From: Novosphingopyxis sp965218915
GTDB lineage: Bacteria > Pseudomonadota > Alphaproteobacteria > Sphingomonadales > Sphingomonadaceae
Assembly (NCBI RefSeq): GCF_965218915.1
Contig: NZ_OZ244708.1
Span: 372,001 to 436,000, forward strand
Reading direction: 5' to 3'
DNA: 64,000 nucleotides
Numbering within the stretch: position 1 is the stretch's first letter; every line of letters begins with the position of its first letter. Under the pieces are notes generated by a model. That model was not told where the DNA came from. It did no database searches and saw only the letters and a program-made list of their open reading frames with translations. Shown piece after piece: positions 62,319 through 64,000 of the stretch. The position numbers and the translations under genes are program-made.

Positions 62319-63671
62319 CTATTTTCGCTCGTCTTTCTTCCTCCTCATCGCGCTGTTGAAGCGGTCGGCCCAGCCGGGCTTGACCAGCTGCTCGCCGCGC
62401 ACGAGCCTGAGATCGCCGTCGCCGACGTCGCGGCTGACCGCGCTGCCCGCCGCCACGATCGCGCCGCGCCCGATGCTGATCGGGGCGACCAGCGCGCTGT
62501 TCGAGCCGATGAACGCCCCCTCGCCGATCACGGTCCGGTGCTTGAACCAGCCGTCGTAATTGCAGGTGATCGTGCCTGCGCCGATATTGGCGCCCGCGCC
62601 GACGTCGGTATCGCCCAGATAGGTGAGATGGCTGGCCTTGGCGCCGCGTCCCAGAACCGTCTGCTTCATCTCGACGAAATTGCCGACCTTGGCGCCCTCC
62701 TCCATCACCGATCCGGGCCTGAGCCGCGCATAGGGGCCGACCGAGCAGCCCGCCTTGACATGCGCGCCCTCGAGATGACTGAAGGCATGGATGACGACGC
62801 CGTCCTCCACCGTCACGCCAGGCCCGAACACGACATTCGGCGCGATCGTCACGTCGCGGCCGAGCTTCGTATCGTGCGCGAAGAACACCGTTTCGGGCGC
62901 CTGCAGGCTCGCGCCCTCGGCCATGGCCCGTTCCCGCCGCAGCGCCTGCCAGTCGGCCTCCACGCGCGCCAGTTCCGCGCGGCTGTTGACCCCTGCCACC
63001 TCGCTGGCCGCCGTCTCGATCACCGCGCTCGCCTGGCCCGGCAGCATGACGATGTCGGGCAGATAATATTCGCCCGCTACGTTGTCGTTGCCGATCTGGT
63101 CCAGGAGCACGAACAGGTCGGTCGCGCGCGCCGCCATCAGCCCGCTGTTGCACAGCGTCGCCGCGCGCTCGGCCTCGCTCGCGTCTTTGTACTCGACCAT
63201 CGTCTCAATGATCCCGGTGCCGTCGGCGATCACCCGGCCATAGGCGGCGGGATCGTCCGGGCGGAAGCCGAGTACCACGCAGCGCGGATCGTCGCCGCGC
63301 CGCAGCCGCTCCACCATCCGCCGCATCGTCTCAGCGCTCACCAGCGGCACGTCGCCGTAGAGGATCAGCACGTCGCCCGAAAATCCCTTGAGCGCATCGT
63401 GCGCGCGGGCCACGGCATGGCCGGTGCCGAGCTGCTCGATCTGTTCGGCGATCGCGATATCGCGCCCGGCGAGGCTGGCCGCCACCTGCTCCTTGCGTGC
63501 GCCGACCACCACCACGGTGCGCTGGGCGCCCAGTTCGCCCAGCGTATCGATCAGATGGTGCAGCATCGGCTTGCCGGCGATGGGGTGGAGAACCTTGTGC
63601 AGATCGGACGCCATCCGCGTGCCCGATCCCGCGGCGAGGACGATGGCGGCAAGAGGGCGTGCGCTGTTCAT
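62319..63671 (-). CDS. glmU: Bifunctional UDP-N-acetylglucosamine diphosphorylase / glucosamine-1-phosphate N-acetyltransferase
   Basis: A 450-aa enzyme that acetylates glucosamine-1-P and then adds UMP to give UDP-GlcNAc. The N-terminal pyrophosphorylase has LAAGSGTRMASDLHKVLHPIAGKPM, YGDVPLVS and the metal-binding region. The C-terminal left-handed beta-helix has hexapeptide repeats (VGPYARLRPGSVMEEGAKVGNFVEMK) and the acetyltransferase stretch KASHLTYLGDTDVGAGANIGAGTITCNYDG. The start at 63671 begins the nucleotide-binding fold. With glmS it completes much of the amino-sugar route. Confidence 0.96.
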   Translation of the reverse strand: MNSARPLAAIVLAAGSGTRMASDLHKVLHPIAGKPMLHHLIDTLGELGAQRTVVVVGARKEQVAASLAGRDIAIAEQIEQLGTGHAVARAHDALKGFSGDVLILYGDVPLVSAETMRRMVERLRRGDDPRCVVLGFRPDDPAAYGRVIADGTGIIETMVEYKDASEAERAATLCNSGLMAARATDLFVLLDQIGNDNVAGEYYLPDIVMLPGQASAVIETAASEVAGVNSRAELARVEADWQALRRERAMAEGASLQAPETVFFAHDTKLGRDVTIAPNVVFGPGVTVEDGVVIHAFSHLEGAHVKAGCSVGPYARLRPGSVMEEGAKVGNFVEMKQTVLGRGAKASHLTYLGDTDVGAGANIGAGTITCNYDGWFKHRTVIGEGAFIGSNSALVAPISIGRGAIVAAGSAVSRDVGDGDLRLVRGEQLVKPGWADRFNSAMRRKKDERK

Positions 63672-63859
63672 CGGGTTCGCTTTCGTTCGCTTGGCGGCGC
63701 CTGCCCCCTGCCACGCCCCCCTTGCATAATCCAGTGGCTTGAAGCCATGTCCGTTTCCATGACGGATTTTCCCGACGATCATGTGGGCATCGAGCTCGAT
63801 AGCAGGCCACTCGAGGCCGGCGACGCGTCCGCCCTCAAGCTCGCCGGAACGAGCCCGGC

Positions 63860-64000
63860 ATGAGCATCGCACGCGCGGATGCGGGCGGCATCGCCACGAT
63901 CGCGATCGACCGGCCCTTGCGCAAGAATGCGCTGCGGCTGCAGGACTGGAAGGCGCTGACCGAATGCGCGGCGCGGGCCGATGCGGACGAGGCCGTGCGC
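63860..64000 (+). CDS. Crotonase / enoyl-CoA hydratase family protein, N-terminus only
   Basis: The first 47 residues are in the window (MSIARADAGGIATIAIDRP, LRKNALRLQDWKALTECAAR). The IDRP-x-KNAL turn is the first conserved strand of the crotonase fold. It is divergent from glmU. A 38-codon frame overlaps its ATG by 4 bp upstream. The substrate cannot be judged from this fragment. Confidence 0.75.
   Translation, partial: MSIARADAGGIATIAIDRPLRKNALRLQDWKALTECAARADADEAVR

Overview
The window looks like a chromosomal segment of a high-GC alphaproteobacterium, most likely a member of the Sphingomonadales. The reasons are a CpdR-type response regulator, a SapC-family protein, class I PHA synthase, many CoA-dependent oxidation genes, and dense intergenic paired palindromes of the kind seen in sphingomonad chromosomes. 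No taxonomic search could be run. Genes are packed, often with 1-14 bp overlaps, and many long antisense ORFs are only GC-rich shadows.

Layout. 1-8.1 kb: a probable phasin start and its promoter, PHA synthase, an aminotransferase, a crotonase, a DUF3224 protein, a hotdog thioesterase, an acyl-CoA dehydrogenase and MTA phosphorylase. 8.2-23.4 kb: an RlpA protein, TesB, two acyl-CoA dehydrogenases, two MFS transporters, a double-headed TetR regulator, an SDR, an acyl-CoA ligase, a Crp/Fnr regulator and acetyl-CoA synthetase. 23.5-28.6 kb: a cluster of secreted or lipid-anchored DUF4331-type proteins, a TPR protein and a HupE/UreJ-like membrane protein of unknown job. 29-31.6 kb: bd-type quinol oxidase cydAB with a 47-aa DUF2474-type subunit. 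32-37.2 kb: an LplT-like MFS protein, a winged-helix/membrane-protein pair behind three tandem operators, and a TPP riboswitch followed by an uncharacterised membrane protein and thiC. 37.5-45.7 kb: an HTH protein carrying repeat-derived sequence, CFA synthase, a thioesterase, hemerythrin, tRNA-Val(GAC), CpdR, an N-formylglutamate amidohydrolase, a candidate sRNA, a cytochrome b561 and SapC. 46-57 kb: an RNA helicase, a small acidic membrane protein, an amidohydrolase, an HIBADH-like enzyme, threonine dehydratase, Bpt, a glycine-zipper protein, fRMsr, ArfB, an RluA enzyme and WrbA. 57-64 kb: a CitE/MaoC pair, glmS, a VapC/RHH toxin-antitoxin pair, a lipoprotein, glmU and the start of another crotonase.

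How the genes fit together. The dominant theme is acyl-CoA metabolism: PHA storage, activation by Acs and an acyl-CoA ligase, three acyl-CoA dehydrogenases, crotonases, MaoC and CitE enzymes, and three thioesterases. A second theme is cell-envelope precursor supply, with glmS and glmU flanking a toxin-antitoxin pair.

The most unusual content is repetitive. There are many REPIN-like palindrome pairs, two MITE-like elements with perfect terminal inverted repeats, and a roughly 200-bp element present three times with a LexA-like half-site pair and a conserved core. Repeat-derived DNA also lies in frame inside thiC and inside the HTH gene. Other candidates are a hairpin inserted with a 9-bp duplication, a small RNA with C-rich loops, and a 17-bp motif shared by the probable phasin promoter and a distant small membrane-protein gene.
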